A stretch of DNA of 64,000 nucleotides from Blautia wexlerae DSM 19850 (GTDB lineage Bacteria; Bacillota; Clostridia; Lachnospirales; Lachnospiraceae). The notes under the pieces were generated by a model that worked only from the letters and a program-made list of their open reading frames with translations, was not told the DNA's origin and ran no database searches. Location of the stretch: NCBI RefSeq assembly GCF_025148125.1, contig NZ_CP102267.1:3296501-3360500 (forward strand), written 5' to 3'. Position numbers and translations under genes: made by a program. Of the stretch, positions 8,744-16,917 are shown one piece after another; position 1 is the stretch's first letter; each line of letters starts with the position of its first letter.

Positions 8744-9919
8744 CTATTTAACAACAACTTTTTTATTATCTGACCATACGCCAAACTGTTTAATACCATT
8801 CAACAACGTATATGCATGCGCTTTCAAATAGTAAACTCCCGGTTTTATATTTTTAAAAGTAACTGTATTTTTCTTTTGATTTTTTAATACAATATTTTCT
8901 CCTGAATCTGCATTCTTAAGTACGCAATCAAACCCATCACTGTATTTTAAATTTCCAAACTGTGCGGTTACTGTTTTCTTTTTCCCGGTAATTTTTATTA
9001 ATTTTATATTATCTTTATTTAGTTTAACAGGAGGCATACGCATTTCATTAGACCACCTGCTATAACTTTTTTTACCATTTTGAACAGTATAAGAACGGAC
9101 TCTGGCAAATCCCATAGTCGGCACTTTTTTTAATATACAGGTTGTGTTTGCAGAATTTTTATTAGCTAATACCTTAGTACCATCATATATTTGATATTGA
9201 TATCCATCTGCATTCTTTACTTTTCCGCTCAAATCAATTGTAACATAGATTTGTTTGTTTACTATATCTGAATCAACAGATTTTATATACGGACGATTTG
9301 TTTCTGGTTTTGAAGCAGTTCCCTCACTTACAAAAGGAATACCATTCATCTTACAGTAATAGTATGCATATGAATTTTTCTTTCCATGAACTGTTAGAGA
9401 ATCACAATTTATGAACGCCTCAGCACCTATCTCAGTAACTGTTTCAGGTATATATAACGTTTTCAGTTTTCGACAGTCAGCAAATGCAAAAAAATCTATA
9501 CTTTGAAGATTTTGGGGAAGTTTAACACTCGTCAGTTCACCGCAGTATATAAATGCACTTTGTCCAATTTTTTTCACATTATCAGAAAGTATTACCCTTT
9601 TAAGCTTTGGACATGTGCTAAAGGCAAAAACTGGAACAGTATCTACTGAAGCCATCCACTCTACTTCTTCTATGTTCAAATTATCTTCAAAACAAAATTT
9701 TTCTACTTTAGAAACCGAAGGAAGAAGCATTATCTTCTTATAATCTCCAGTTGGGTATTCTCCATACACACGGCTCTCTGAAATTTTCAACTGTTCATAC
9801 TTATTTTTACTTTCAATGGTTATCTGTGATTTCATAGCAGCTTCTGCTGAGACAGATGCAGAAATTGCTACACACGTTAAAGCAATCAACAATATTTTCT
9901 TTACTTTCTTTGACTTCAT
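8744..9919 (-). CDS. Secreted BspA-type leucine-rich-repeat surface protein
   Basis: 391 residues. The signal peptide at residues 1-28 (MKSKKVKKILLIALTCVAIS...AEA) is followed by LRR_5/BspA-like repeats (about 65-190) of the form LKRVILSDNVKKIGQSAF and LKTLYIPETVTEIGAEAF. Two fibronectin-like beta domains follow; the last ends GVYYLKAHAYTLL...VWSDNKKVVVK. That ending closely resembles the C-terminus of the 893-residue surface protein at 23277-25958. BspA repeats mediate binding to host or bacterial surfaces. No LPXTG motif is seen, so the attachment mode is unknown. Start 9919 is chosen for its GGAGGAG ribosome site; the frame extends six codons further upstream without one. Confidence 0.82.
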   Translation of the reverse strand: MKSKKVKKILLIALTCVAISASVSAEAAMKSQITIESKNKYEQLKISESRVYGEYPTGDYKKIMLLPSVSKVEKFCFEDNLNIEEVEWMASVDTVPVFAFSTCPKLKRVILSDNVKKIGQSAFIYCGELTSVKLPQNLQSIDFFAFADCRKLKTLYIPETVTEIGAEAFINCDSLTVHGKKNSYAYYYCKMNGIPFVSEGTASKPETNRPYIKSVDSDIVNKQIYVTIDLSGKVKNADGYQYQIYDGTKVLANKNSANTTCILKKVPTMGFARVRSYTVQNGKKSYSRWSNEMRMPPVKLNKDNIKLIKITGKKKTVTAQFGNLKYSDGFDCVLKNADSGENIVLKNQKKNTVTFKNIKPGVYYLKAHAYTLLNGIKQFGVWSDNKKVVVK

Positions 9920-9947
9920 AGAATCTCCTCCAATCAATAATATTCAT

Positions 9948-10014
9948 CTATTATCATAATATATCACTAACTATAAAAGATCCTGTATTTCTGGTATTAA
10001 AAGTATTCTAATGA
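9948..10014 (-). repeat. Upstream element of the LRR gene, copy 1 of a duplicated promoter
   Basis: About 67 bases that recur with roughly 80% identity at 12772-12838 in the same orientation. Shared parts on the minus strand are CATTAGAATACTTTTAAT, TACAG, and after 18-19 bases TATATTATGATAATA, which serves as a plausible -10. It lies just upstream of the LRR gene start. Confidence 0.65.
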
Positions 10015-10155
10015 CCCCGAACCAAAATGCAAATTTAAATTAATCTCCACAGTTTTGCAGCAACATATGTTCGCCTGTAGTCTGAAAGCCTTTTGTTTAG
10101 CAGCTGCCTTAATTTCCAGCCTGGAATAGCCCTAAAAGCATCTCGGGCTGGAAAT

Positions 10156-10434
10156 TTACATGTTATTGGCACCTTGAATCTGTGCTTCAGTCATACACAT
10201 ATCATGTTCTTTCGCAAATTTAAGAGTTGCCTTTAACCCTTTGGTTTTTTCTCCTTTCAAACCTTCGAATGCTACTTTTACATCTATCATGTAGCAGTAT
10301 TCTAAAAATCTTTTCAATGCCTTTTCCTTCTGGCTGTTCTTAAATAATAATTCCCATACAGACATCATATCTTCATGATAGAGAAGAATAATGATATCTC
10401 CATACCTGACTGCAAAATAGTATTCCGTTAACAT
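10156..10434 (-). CDS. Small hypothetical protein carried by the IS1634-like element
   Basis: 92 residues, MLTEYYFAVRYGDIII..., mildly basic with an amphipathic middle and no membrane segment. I do not recognise the family. The ATG at 10434 follows AGAGG by about ten bases and lies four bases after the stop of the 75-aa gene, so the three genes are one transcript. The longer frame from 10497 would overlap the preceding gene deeply. Its position inside the element suggests a transposition accessory or IS66/IS1634-type passenger role, but nothing in the sequence proves it. Confidence 0.55.
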   Translation of the reverse strand: MLTEYYFAVRYGDIIILLYHEDMMSVWELLFKNSQKEKALKRFLEYCYMIDVKVAFEGLKGEKTKGLKATLKFAKEHDMCMTEAQIQGANNM

Positions 10435-10438
10435 TTGA

Positions 10439-10666
10439 TCACGCCTCTTCAGATTTACTGTGCAGGTACTGCATGATTTCTTCATAGCTCCGTCCACTCT
10501 GTGCTATAGCATCCAATAACTTTTTCTGGCGAAGTGCATCCCTCTTATCCAATAAATCTTTTAATGTTGCTGCCGCAGCATCATACCGATGCTTTGCTTT
10601 CACCAGATTCTTCTGTGCTTTTTCAATTTTAGTGTCCAGTAGTTCTGCGTTTATTTCACGTGCCAT
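10439..10666 (-). CDS. Small coiled-coil protein carried by the IS1634-like element
   Basis: 75 residues, almost all charged heptads (LLDTKIEKAQKNLVKAKHRYDAA...LKDLLDKRDALRQKK), followed by a short C-terminal helix-turn motif IAQSGRSYEEIMQYL. It resembles DUF4315-type mobile-element coiled-coil proteins in style, not in proven homology. The start at 10666 has an AAAGGCGG ribosome site that overlaps the transposase stop. A role as DNA-binding or transposase partner is an inference from context. Confidence 0.6.
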   Translation of the reverse strand: MAREINAELLDTKIEKAQKNLVKAKHRYDAAAATLKDLLDKRDALRQKKLLDAIAQSGRSYEEIMQYLHSKSEEA

Positions 10667-10668
10667 AT

Positions 10669-12378
10669 TTACCGCCTTTCTTTCTGAATGTTTGATTTCT
10701 TAAGTGTATTACTGATCTCTCCGGCTCGATAAGTAATGTTTCCTTCATTCATCCCAAAAGCCTCTAAGATTTTTTTCTGCTTTGCTGTTACAGCATGGTC
10801 CAGCCGGTATACATTATCCGTCTGGCGTGTCATTTCAATCTTCTCAAGTTCCCTGATTGCTGCCGGAACTGTCATATAATTCTGTTTCTTCTCAAGTTTT
10901 TCGTTCTCTTCCTGTAATGCAGTATAAATTTTGTTTCGGATTATCAGTGCGATGAATTGTGTAAAAATCCTTCCCTCAACTCCTTCGTTTGTATGTGAAC
11001 GCATGCTCTTGTTTCCAAGGAATGATTTATCAGAGGCAAAAAGTTTCTCAGATACATCACGGCTCTTATAAAGATGCAGTGCTTCCTTTGCGGTCATCCT
11101 TTCGGATGTAATAATAACAAAGTATCCGCATAATGATATTTCCCGTTCTGTCACAGTTGTTTTTTCTTCCGGATATAAAAACACGCCATCTTTATCGTAG
11201 TGAAGATAAAAGTATTTTTCGTAAGCTGAACCGAACTCTACTGTTTCATTCTGATGTGACATCAGCAAAGCTGTCCGCTCTCTCAGTGCGTTTTCAAAAT
11301 GCTCCCGTTCATCAGCATCTTTTGAAATACTATGATAAATATGAATGTATCTCTTTTTTTCATCGCCTTCAAATAAAGTCCTTTGTACTGTTTTTCCATA
11401 CACACCATAGGCATTCATGTCACAAGAGCGCTTATTTTCGAACGTTCCTTTGTTCTCTAAGATCAAATCACTTATGAAAGAAGACATGCCTTTAGCCATG
11501 ATCACAAAACTATAACCACATTCGTCTAAATAGCGTATATTTCCACGGCTGAAATATCCCCTGTCCAAAATGAAACCGATTTTTTTATAGCCATACCCAG
11601 TGATTTTACCAAGCATGGTCCTAAGCTGTGATACGTCGTTAATACTTCCAGGATAGGCTTCATAAAAGAGTGGTTCTTTATTCTTAAGATCATATCCAAC
11701 CGAATAGTTGATGATAGCTGAACCGATATCTGTCTTGGCATGACCGAATTCAGCCAGTTCAATCTCTCCGGCCTGACAGTTCTTATTCGTAGAATCATAG
11801 GAAATATAAATACGCTCCCTTCGATTTCTCTTTGCATTCCATTCATTCAGAAAGCCTGTACTCTTATCCTTGGTGATGCTCTTAAAGAAATCACTTACCG
11901 ACGCATCACTATAGATCTTCATACCAGAACTATACAGTGGATGATTGTATGCGTAATCCGGATAATGCTGTGCCACATTGCTTTCTTCTACAATAGAGTA
12001 AGAGGCAAGGTCAAGCAATAATGCCATATCCCGCTCAGAGAAGAACTGTCCGAGCAGCTTGTCTAACGAATAATCCAATACTATTTTATGCATTACAGCA
12101 TATGTACCAACCCGCAGACAGCTGCTACGTTCTGTCCGGTCTTCCATCCCTGATAAGACTGCATCTGGAAAGTATTTCAGAAAGGCTTCGTTAGGAATCA
12201 TCATAGTGTCATCATCTGGACATACCTTGCCTATAGTCGCTCTCTGTGGATAGGTATATTTTTTCTCCGGATCATAATAGCGATCATACTCATACTTAAT
12301 ATATGTGATATCCCCGCGTCTTAATCGGGTCAATTTTCCATGCACATCCGGTAGCTTAACTCTTGATTTCAGGTACAT
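10669..12378 (-). CDS. IS1634/IS4-superfamily DDE transposase
   Basis: 569 residues. DDE-type landmarks are YDSTNKNC (first Asp, about 194), GFILDRGYFSRGNIRYL (second Asp, about 270) and the late YKSRDVSEKLFASDKS block containing the catalytic Glu (about 450), followed by the usual RIFTQFIALIIRNKI helix. An N-terminal beta region (GDITYIKYEYDRYYDPEKKYTYP) is typical of IS1634-family proteins. It cuts and pastes the element. The start at 12378 has AAAGGAGG upstream. The frame is intact, so the element could still be active. Confidence 0.85.
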   Translation of the reverse strand: MYLKSRVKLPDVHGKLTRLRRGDITYIKYEYDRYYDPEKKYTYPQRATIGKVCPDDDTMMIPNEAFLKYFPDAVLSGMEDRTERSSCLRVGTYAVMHKIVLDYSLDKLLGQFFSERDMALLLDLASYSIVEESNVAQHYPDYAYNHPLYSSGMKIYSDASVSDFFKSITKDKSTGFLNEWNAKRNRRERIYISYDSTNKNCQAGEIELAEFGHAKTDIGSAIINYSVGYDLKNKEPLFYEAYPGSINDVSQLRTMLGKITGYGYKKIGFILDRGYFSRGNIRYLDECGYSFVIMAKGMSSFISDLILENKGTFENKRSCDMNAYGVYGKTVQRTLFEGDEKKRYIHIYHSISKDADEREHFENALRERTALLMSHQNETVEFGSAYEKYFYLHYDKDGVFLYPEEKTTVTEREISLCGYFVIITSERMTAKEALHLYKSRDVSEKLFASDKSFLGNKSMRSHTNEGVEGRIFTQFIALIIRNKIYTALQEENEKLEKKQNYMTVPAAIRELEKIEMTRQTDNVYRLDHAVTAKQKKILEAFGMNEGNITYRAGEISNTLKKSNIQKERR

Positions 12379-12431
12379 ATTTGCCTCCTTTATTCAGGTT
12401 TATATAGCCCTAAATTTATTGTACAGCACAA

Positions 12432-12474
12432 CCCGTATTTTTGCAATAATTTCCGCAGAAATACGGGCTTTTTT
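12432..12474 (+). terminator. Terminator hairpin inside the right IS end
   Basis: CCCGTATTT (12432-12440) pairs with AAATACGGG (12459-12467), followed by CTTTTTT. Such a hairpin stops outside transcription from entering a transposase gene. Confidence 0.7.
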
Positions 12475-12771
12475 AAAATTTTATTTTCGTTAGGGCTACT
12501 CATTTTTGGAAGTTAAGGTAATCATGATGCCTTACTTGTCATGCAAAAAAATCGAAAATGATGTATATAATTTTCCTACATGGCAATACTGTAAGTACAA
12601 AGATATATTCGACAGCCGCATAATCATTAATTCGACAGCAAAATTTTACATATCTATTTCTTATCAGAAAGATTTACTTTCCATAGACACAAGAATTTTT
12701 ACACCCTCGCATAAACACTTGGATTGCGGCCATTTTTTTTAATCTATTTTACACTACCCAAAAGTCAGGTT

Positions 12772-12838
12772 TTATTATCATAATATACCATTTACTATAC
12801 GAACATCTGTAAATCTGGGATTAAAAGTATTCTAATGG
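12772..12838 (-). repeat. Copy 2 of the LRR-gene promoter element, with no intact gene behind it
   Basis: Resembles 9948-10014 base for base at most positions, including the TATATTATGATAATA block. No open frame with a ribosome site follows on the minus strand, so it may be the remnant of a lost paralogue or of the LRR locus before rearrangement. Confidence 0.6.
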
Positions 12839-12923
12839 ACACGAATGTTATGCTTATATTCATCTACCATTTTAGTAAACATATTTTTCTCAAATTAACC
12901 TATTTTCTTACCTAAAATGACAG

Positions 12924-12970
12924 AAGCCCTCTCCGCTGGAAAAATATATCCTGCAGAAAAGGCTTTTTTC
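12924..12970. terminator. Terminator of the holin gene
   Basis: An imperfect 13-bp stem (12924-12936 with 12953-12965), with a T-run on the plus side and T-rich sequence before it. It sits just beyond the holin stop codon. Confidence 0.55.
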
Positions 12971-12980
12971 TTTTCCCTAT

Positions 12981-13211
12981 TTAATTTTTGTTAAAAAGAT
13001 TATCCTTAATCTCTTTCAGATCGCTTTGAACCTGATTCAGAATCTGAAATTTCTCAGTTAAACTCTCAATCACCGTCTGGTAATTTTTCTCTCGTTCTTC
13101 CTGCTTTGTATCCCTCTGTTCATTTGATTTCACAATGTAAATCAGAAGAAAAACCGCAAGCACAGCCCAGATTCCCTGTGAAACTGCCACATTCATAACC
13201 GTTGTTTCCAT
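12981..13211 (-). CDS. BhlA/UviB-family holin-like protein
   Basis: 76 residues: a short N-terminal segment, one membrane helix (GIWAVLAVFLLIYIV, about 11-27), a charged stretch KSNEQRDTKQEEREKNYQTV and a C-terminal coiled coil ending IKDNLFNKN. This is the standard layout of BhlA/UviB holins, which form membrane pores that let out bacteriocin, toxin or endolysin. UviB belongs to the C. perfringens bacteriocin locus. The ATG at 13211 has GGAGG upstream; the longer frame to 13250 lacks one. It is divergent from a TcdR/UviA-like sigma gene, and a matching promoter lies 200 bases upstream, so that sigma factor probably controls it. Confidence 0.82.
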   Translation of the reverse strand: METTVMNVAVSQGIWAVLAVFLLIYIVKSNEQRDTKQEEREKNYQTVIESLTEKFQILNQVQSDLKEIKDNLFNKN

Positions 13212-13407
13212 GGTTTCTGCCTCCTTCCTTAATCTTCTTTTATTATGCAAACTTTTTCTATGTTTTGTCTACTAAAAGTCTTTTCTAATCTTATTATTAC
13301 CGTTTTAATTTAAAGCATATTTCTATTCTCTACAATTATTTTGCAAATCTCTTTTTACCATGTATTTCTTCTCCTATCGCTGATCTAAATTTGCAACCTC
13401 ACTTAAT

Positions 13408-13435
13408 AAAGAGTTTTTTCTCTTCCATTTGTAAA
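13408..13435 (-). promoter_or_regulatory. TcdR/UviA-like promoter reading toward the holin gene
   Basis: On the minus strand: TTTACA (13435-13430), a 16-base spacer, CTCTTT (13413-13408) then ATT. This is an exact match to the consensus I know for TcdR-class sigma factors. The leader to the holin ATG would be about 190 bases. Confidence 0.65.
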
Positions 13436-13511
13436 CTCACAAATTTTTTTCTTTTTTAGTTTCTGATCAGCAGTTTTCTTACTACTTCCCCTAAAAAGGA
13501 GGTAGATACCT

Positions 13512-14036
13512 ATGAAAACACTGACAGAACTTATCCAAAATTATCAAAATGGTATCCCAGATTCAGACAGTGAAATTCTCAAACGTATGGAACCGCTTGT
13601 GAAAGGATATGCATCCCGGATTCACTGCATGGAACGCGAAGATTCCACACAGGAATTGTATCTTACTTTGTTAAAGACATTGCCATATTTAAGTTCTTCA
13701 TCCTCAGAAGGTGAATGTATCAGATACATGCAGACCTCTGTCGAAAACAGATATCGTTCCCTTTGCCGCAGTTGTCTTTCCGAACCTGAAAAAGATGATT
13801 TTGATTCTTGTTCTGTTTCATTACAGGCTCCCGACAGTTTTGATGACACCTATTATGATGTAACCGCATATATCAACTCTTACCCTTCGGACAGTGTCCA
13901 GAGAAAAATTCTGTCCATGTACTTTTATCAGGATAAAAGCGATGCCCAGATTGCCCGGAAACTGAAGCTGTCCCGCCAGTACGTCAATCGGATGAAGAAG
14001 AAACTAATTCTCAGATATATTTCCGAAAACAAATAA
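13512..14036 (+). CDS. TcdR/UviA/BotR-type RNA polymerase sigma factor
   Basis: 174 residues. Region 2-like sequence EPLVKGYASRIHCMEREDSTQELYLTLL (about 27-55) parallels TcdR's PLVKK...HYEEGE...LIIFFIELI. A C-terminal sigma region 4 helix-turn-helix follows (QRKILSMYFYQDKSDAQIARKLKLSRQYVNRMKKKL, about 135-170). Length and layout fit the group that directs clostridial toxin and bacteriocin genes. It binds core RNA polymerase and selects TTTACA/CTCTTT promoters; three such sites lie in this window. The start has AAAGGAGG nine bases upstream. It is divergent from the UviB-like holin, an arrangement seen with uviA/uviB and comparable to tcdR/tcdE. No TTTACA-type site precedes its own gene, so autoregulation is not evident. 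Confidence 0.82.
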   Translation: MKTLTELIQNYQNGIPDSDSEILKRMEPLVKGYASRIHCMEREDSTQELYLTLLKTLPYLSSSSSEGECIRYMQTSVENRYRSLCRSCLSEPEKDDFDSCSVSLQAPDSFDDTYYDVTAYINSYPSDSVQRKILSMYFYQDKSDAQIARKLKLSRQYVNRMKKKLILRYISENK

Positions 14037-14040
14037 AAGA

Positions 14041-14078
14041 AACACCTGCTGACCATAAATTTACAGTCTGCAGGTGTT
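14041..14078. terminator. Terminator shared by the sigma and LanM genes
   Basis: AACACCTGC (14041-14049) pairs with GCAGGTGTT (14070-14078) across a 20-base loop between the convergent genes. T-rich sequence follows on the plus strand. Confidence 0.7.
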
Positions 14079-14088
14079 CCCTTAGTTT

Positions 14089-16782
14089 TCATAAAATTTC
14101 CATTAATGCCATTCCCGTACCGGAAATGCCATTCATAAAAGCCAGATTCAGATATTCTGTCCCAGATATTTTTGCCGGGTGATCCAGTTGAAATAAAAGG
14201 CAGTCACATAACGCCTCATATTGCTCCTTCATTTTTTTATTACCATATTTTCGAAGGTACTTCTTCATAATAAGTAAATTCCCGGACATCCCATGACACA
14301 GACAAATTTTTTCATCCTGTTCTCCATAAAACAAAGAGTCTGCAGCATTTAACCTGTCTTTTTTAATCTGCATATCCTCAGGAAACAGCTCCTCCAGTTT
14401 CATTCGTGAAAGCAGGATTCCCGGCGCCCCATGGCACCATGCATTCATGAAGCTTTCCCCTGAACTCTCTCGTAAATCCTTCCAGTTTCCGGCTTTCTCT
14501 GAGTACAGAGAATCCTCATATCTCAGCAAAAGCTGTATTTTATCAGCATATTCCGCTTTATGATTACATTCATACAACGCTGCATAAGCCATCAGAAATC
14601 CACTGTTGCCATGAGACATTCCAGCCAGCGGTCCGTCTGTTCCTTTTAATCTCCATCCGTATCCATTTCCGGTTTCCTGTCCTTTCTTCCACAAATCTTT
14701 TTCCATATCTGCCGCTATTTCATAATATTTCAGATTTCCGGTTTCTTTATATAACATCACTGCCACTACAATAGCTCCGGCATTTCCGCTCAGATAATCC
14801 AGTTGTGAATCTTCTTTCCATACCCTCTCAATAATGCTGAAATGCTTTTCCGCATAAATCATCCACACTCTTTTTCCTGTAAGTTTAAACAGATAAAGAT
14901 AGGTATATACCACCGAGCTTTCTCCATTTACAATACCTGTCAGAAGATTTTTATCATAAATCTGTTTTTTGTGTATTTCATCTGTATAAGCTTTCAATCT
15001 CAAAACAGCAAGATGATAAATTTCTTCTGCACTTGCATTCTTTTCTTCAAAATCATGAAGATATTTTGCAAGAAACAAGACTATCCCGGATATTCCATCA
15101 TATAAATATATTCCACCTGATCTGAGATTCCAGTGACCATTATCCCAGAATTGCAGACCCGCCCAGCCGGCGCTCTGTTCCCGGATAATTGCTCTGCTGC
15201 AGATTCGATGAACTATCTTTCTGATCTGACTGTATATTTTGCGCTCTTTATCTGTGTCATATCCCTTTATCCTGGTCGGAAACATCTTTTTCTTTCCATC
15301 AGATGCCTTCAGCATTTCCATGGACAGCCTGATATAATCACACTGACATTCCATATCAGAGTAACTCATCTGCTTCATATGCATTCGCCATGACTCATAA
15401 GGAGTACAGGGCAGATATTCTTTATGTTCTCCGCCATTTCCATCATAAACAGATCTGCTGTTCGCATCAATCTCAAAGCAGGGTATATCCATTTCCAGAA
15501 GGCTGTCAATTTCATAATCATGAATCTCTTTCATAAAAGAAGATTCCCCCTCTTTGTGAATCACATTCAAAAGAGCTTTCCTGCATTCTCTTGACTTCAT
15601 ATAATCCGGATGAAACGAAGCCATAAGATACATTGCATACTGTTGGGTATGCCGCAGTACAACTCTGGAACGTCCGTCAAAAAAGCCGGACAACATCACC
15701 TCCACTTTCTTATCTGCCATTGCCACCATGTACGCTCTGCAAAATCCTCTGATAATGCATTCCGTATAATCTGCCGCATTGATAACCTGATCATTTAGTC
15801 TTACAATGCATTCCTTTATCTGCATTTCCACAGGTTCATATTCTATGTGGATATCAGATGTTTTATCATCCTTTACCACAGGAAGTTTAAACGGTGTTTT
15901 TATCTTTTCCTCTGTTCCCATTGCACTTATAAGAACTCCTCTGTTTCCTCTGCCCCATGTGAGAACAGGAAGCATTCCTGTATGTATAACCGAATTTGCC
16001 AATTTTATCTCTGTACTTTTGTTTATTTTTTCTTCTACACTACTTCCGTCTTTCTCTGATTGTTGTTTTAAATATCCCGGATATGTCTCCATATCGATAA
16101 TCACAGGATATTCTCCATGTGCAATAATATTTTCACCATGAAGATCTGTTGCTCCGAGGGCATATCCCAAAAACAGATGTATGCCCATTCTGAAATAATA
16201 ATGCTCCACCTCACTTTCGTTTTTACAGGGAATATTCTCAATTTTTTCTTCCCATCCATAGGAATCATGAGATAAATATTGTACCGTCCTGCAGGAAATT
16301 CCTGTTTTTCTGCATAAATAGTTATAAAGTTCCTGATATTTTATATTCTTATCAAGACTATGTGGCTTATAGTACAGAATTGTTCCATTATCCAATTCTA
16401 CCTTCGCCACACTTCGTCCTCCTCTGTGTATATCGCCTTTCGACATGTAAATTCCCACAGTCCCGGAAAACTTTCTTCCATCACAGAATATTTTTTGTAT
16501 CTGTTCTTTTTCTGCATAAAGAGATTTCCTGATTTCACATTCTGCTCTCTGGATAGAGTTATTTTTCAATTCAAGCAGACGTTTTAACTCGGGATATTCC
16601 TGCAGTAAAGATTTTACATATGTTGCATTGTTAAGATATTTTTTTTCATAATAATCATATTGTTCTTTTGGCGTACTTCCTTTTAGATTTCCAAAATTTT
16701 TCTGCCGATGTACATCTAAGATTAATATTTTAAGAAACATAGTTCGATTTTTTCTGCATAAATAATCCAATTTCAGCAACAC
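14089..16782 (-). CDS. lanM: Type 2 lanthipeptide synthetase (LanM), main frame; N-terminus shifted out of frame
   Basis: 897 residues in the main frame. The dehydratase domain shows YPELKRLL, GDIHRGGRSVAKV, the LYYKPHSL block and ATDLHGENIIAHGEYPVIIDMETY (about 55-235). The C-terminal LanC-like cyclase has SHGNSG, WCHGAPG (Zn-binding Cys, about 781), CLCHGMSG (Cys-His, about 829) and NGISGTGMA. LanM dehydrates Ser/Thr and forms lanthionine rings in a precursor peptide. The frame has only a GTG start without ribosome site; the missing N-terminal helices lie in another frame just upstream (16901-16773), beginning with a good ATG. Joining the two gives about 937 residues. No precursor or LanT gene is adjacent. 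Its kinase partner upstream is split by an IS, so the locus is likely decaying. Confidence 0.85.
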   Translation of the reverse strand: MLLKLDYLCRKNRTMFLKILILDVHRQKNFGNLKGSTPKEQYDYYEKKYLNNATYVKSLLQEYPELKRLLELKNNSIQRAECEIRKSLYAEKEQIQKIFCDGRKFSGTVGIYMSKGDIHRGGRSVAKVELDNGTILYYKPHSLDKNIKYQELYNYLCRKTGISCRTVQYLSHDSYGWEEKIENIPCKNESEVEHYYFRMGIHLFLGYALGATDLHGENIIAHGEYPVIIDMETYPGYLKQQSEKDGSSVEEKINKSTEIKLANSVIHTGMLPVLTWGRGNRGVLISAMGTEEKIKTPFKLPVVKDDKTSDIHIEYEPVEMQIKECIVRLNDQVINAADYTECIIRGFCRAYMVAMADKKVEVMLSGFFDGRSRVVLRHTQQYAMYLMASFHPDYMKSRECRKALLNVIHKEGESSFMKEIHDYEIDSLLEMDIPCFEIDANSRSVYDGNGGEHKEYLPCTPYESWRMHMKQMSYSDMECQCDYIRLSMEMLKASDGKKKMFPTRIKGYDTDKERKIYSQIRKIVHRICSRAIIREQSAGWAGLQFWDNGHWNLRSGGIYLYDGISGIVLFLAKYLHDFEEKNASAEEIYHLAVLRLKAYTDEIHKKQIYDKNLLTGIVNGESSVVYTYLYLFKLTGKRVWMIYAEKHFSIIERVWKEDSQLDYLSGNAGAIVVAVMLYKETGNLKYYEIAADMEKDLWKKGQETGNGYGWRLKGTDGPLAGMSHGNSGFLMAYAALYECNHKAEYADKIQLLLRYEDSLYSEKAGNWKDLRESSGESFMNAWCHGAPGILLSRMKLEELFPEDMQIKKDRLNAADSLFYGEQDEKICLCHGMSGNLLIMKKYLRKYGNKKMKEQYEALCDCLLFQLDHPAKISGTEYLNLAFMNGISGTGMALMEIL

Positions 16783-16901
16783 ACTATAGTTCCATATACA
16801 ATAAAAGACAATTTCTCTTCTATACTTTCCGTATCTATTATCTCTATTTCATCTAATTCTTTTTCCACATTTCCTATTATTTTATCATTCATTTCGTTCA
16901 T
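16773..16901 (-). pseudogene. Out-of-frame N-terminus of LanM
   Basis: The 42-residue frame MNEMNDKIIGNVEKELDEIE...IEEKLSFIVYGTIVCC starts with ATG after GGGAGAG and 17 bases after the kinase stop. It ends in TGA exactly where the LanM frame becomes open, overlapping its GTG. The helical KLSFIVYG...LLKLDYLCRKNRTMFLK run reads as one LanM N-terminus across the shift. Either a base has been lost or gained, or (less likely) translation shifts frame at GTGTGTTGCTGA. A stand-alone peptide is a third option; it lacks the Ser/Thr/Cys core expected of a lanthipeptide precursor. Confidence 0.6.
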
Positions 16902-16917
16902 AACCGTCACTCTCCCA

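Larger units (their letters stand above)
10127..12498 (-). mobile_element. IS1634-like insertion element with two passenger genes
   Basis: Three co-directed genes (transposase, 75-aa and 92-aa ORFs) lie between short inverted ends TAGCCCTAA (10127-10135) and TTAGGGCTA (12490-12498). The left end carries a long stem (AATTTCCAGCC 10111-10121 with 10146-10156) and the right end a terminator hairpin. I could not find a clear target duplication, so the exact outer boundaries are provisional. Confidence 0.6.
12499..12980. other. Intergenic region right of the IS1634-like element
   Basis: AT-rich and without a convincing gene. It holds the second copy of the promoter-like repeat (12772-12838) and a terminator-like stem near 12924. 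A 78-codon plus-strand frame (12506-12742) lacks a ribosome site and coding character. Confidence 0.6.

Noticed and set aside
12506..12742. 78-codon plus-strand frame beside the IS1634-like element
   Set aside because: No ribosome site at a usable distance, no recognisable domain, and it crosses sequence next to a transposon end. Treated as non-coding.
12748..12775. TTTACA with a 16-base spacer and TTTTATTA as a fourth TcdR-like promoter
   Set aside because: The -10 lacks CTCTTT and no gene follows on the plus strand.
16773..16901. The 42-residue frame as a lanthipeptide precursor
   Set aside because: No double-Gly leader cleavage site and almost no Ser/Thr/Cys in the C-terminal half apart from the final two Cys; its sequence continues logically into LanM.
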